Origin: Pseudomonadota bacterium
GTDB taxonomy: Bacteria > Pseudomonadota > Alphaproteobacteria > Rhizobiales > Xanthobacteraceae
Direction: 5' to 3'
Assembly: GCA_023391175.1 (NCBI GenBank)
Contig: JAEWBL010000308.1
Coordinates: 1 to 8,423, forward strand
Length of the DNA stretch: 8,423 bases
Shown one piece after another: positions 7,841-8,423 of this stretch. The notes beneath the pieces are model-generated. The model saw only the letters and a program-made list of their open reading frames with translations, had not been told where the DNA came from and did no database searches. Numbering within the stretch: position 1 is the stretch's first letter; each line of letters opens with the position of its first letter. The translations under genes and the position numbers were made by a program.

Positions 7841-8423
7841 CAATTCACCGGGACGGGGGTTTCAGCCAGAATGCAGCGCACGTCGCGACCGGGGCCGAGA
7901 TGGACGTAGGGCGGCGGCGCGGCGGTGCAGCGCGGCTGGGCATAGGCACAGCGGGGGGCAAAGGAGCAGGCGACGGGCGCCTTGTCGAGGGAGGGCGGCG
8001 TGCCGGGGATTGTCTCCAGCCGCGACCCGCGCGCCGCGCCATGGACGGTGGAGGCGAGCAGACCGCGCGGATAGGGATGCTGTGGCGTGCGCACGATCTC
8101 GCCGAGCGTGCCGGTCTCCACGATCTGGCCGGCATACATCACCGCCACCTTGTCGCAGATCTCGATGGCGACGCCGATGTCGTGAGTGACGAAGATCACC
8201 GACATGCCCATTTCCCGCTGCAGCTCGCGCAGCAGCAGCAGGATCTGGATCTGCACGGTGGCGTCGAGCGCGGTGGTGGGCTCATCCGCCAGCAGGATCT
8301 TGGGGCGGCAGGCGAGGGCAAGCGCGATCATCGCGCGCTGGCGCATGCCGCCGCTCATCTCGTGCGGATAGGCGTCCAGCCGGCGCTTGGCCGAGGGGAT
8401 GCGCACCAGCTCCAGCATCTCCA
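7840..8423 (-). CDS. Peptide/nickel-type ABC transporter ATP-binding protein (DppD/OppD-like), N-terminus outside the window
   Basis: C-terminal part (about 194 residues) of an ATPase that powers an oligopeptide-type importer. The frame is open through the right edge, so the Met at 8418 is internal and the Walker A motif lies outside. Counting that Met as 1, visible elements are the ABC signature MSGGMRQR (21-28), Walker B ILLADEP (41-47), the D-loop TTALD (48-52), and the H-loop THD with His79. The C-terminal oligopeptide-type extension contains [12 protein letters not shown] (112-123) and four cysteines (151, 157, 164, 182) in a C-x5-C-x6-C-x17-C pattern. DppD-type ATPases are reported to hold an Fe-S cluster with such cysteines. 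The gene overlaps the hydrolase start by one base, so the transporter probably imports that enzyme's substrate. Further transporter genes are expected to the right, beyond the window. Confidence 0.92.
   Translation of the reverse strand, partial: EMLELVRIPSAKRRLDAYPHEMSGGMRQRAMIALALACRPKILLADEPTTALDATVQIQILLLLRELQREMGMSVIFVTHDIGVAIEICDKVAVMYAGQIVETGTLGEIVRTPQHPYPRGLLASTVHGAARGSRLETIPGTPPSLDKAPVACSFAPRCAYAQPRCTAAPPPYVHLGPGRDVRCILAETPVPVN

Noticed and set aside
7061..7909. 282-codon + strand open frame opposite the amidohydrolase
   Set aside because: Antisense shadow; the minus-strand amidohydrolase has all its metal-binding motifs.

Overview
The window looks like ordinary chromosomal DNA from a high-GC alphaproteobacterium. 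Codons end overwhelmingly in G or C, genes are tightly packed with several stop/start overlaps, and the protein sequences resemble Hyphomicrobiales homologues. A Xanthobacter/Azorhizobium-like relative is a guess from general resemblance, not something the sequence proves. No rRNA, tRNA, CRISPR array, insertion sequence or phage gene was found.

Left part (1-3653, + strand): a fatty-acid activation and beta-oxidation block. It holds the C-terminal ~500 residues of a long-chain acyl-CoA synthetase (5' end outside the window), a thiolase 24 bp later, and an enoyl-CoA hydratase 3 bp after that, probably one transcript. Together they would activate an acid to acyl-CoA, hydrate the enoyl-CoA and cleave 3-ketoacyl-CoA. 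The hydratase looks like the N-terminal half of a FadB/FadJ-type multifunctional protein: it keeps the linker that normally precedes the 3-hydroxyacyl-CoA dehydrogenase domain and then stops. The hydroxyacyl-CoA dehydrogenase and acyl-CoA dehydrogenase steps are not encoded here.

Middle (3654-6112, + strand): a pair of inverted REP-like palindromes (about 3658-3770), then a nitronate monooxygenase-family flavoenzyme (3826-4770), a gap with two further hairpins, and an integral-membrane acyltransferase-3 family protein (4949-6112).

Right part (6120-8423, - strand): a convergent operon read right to left. It encodes a peptide/nickel-type ABC transporter ATPase (N-terminus outside the window), an M20-family zinc amidohydrolase of the carbamoylase/allantoate amidohydrolase group, and ureidoglycolate lyase (AllA). 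Both junctions overlap (TGATG and GTGA), so translation is probably coupled. The set suggests import and breakdown of a ureide or N-carbamoyl compound for nitrogen. The two convergent units meet with only 7 bp between stop codons, next to a strong hairpin inside the end of allA.

I found no clear new biological system. The points most worth a second look are the one-domain FadJ-like protein ending beside the repeat, the covarying palindromes, and the unresolved substrate of the ureide operon.
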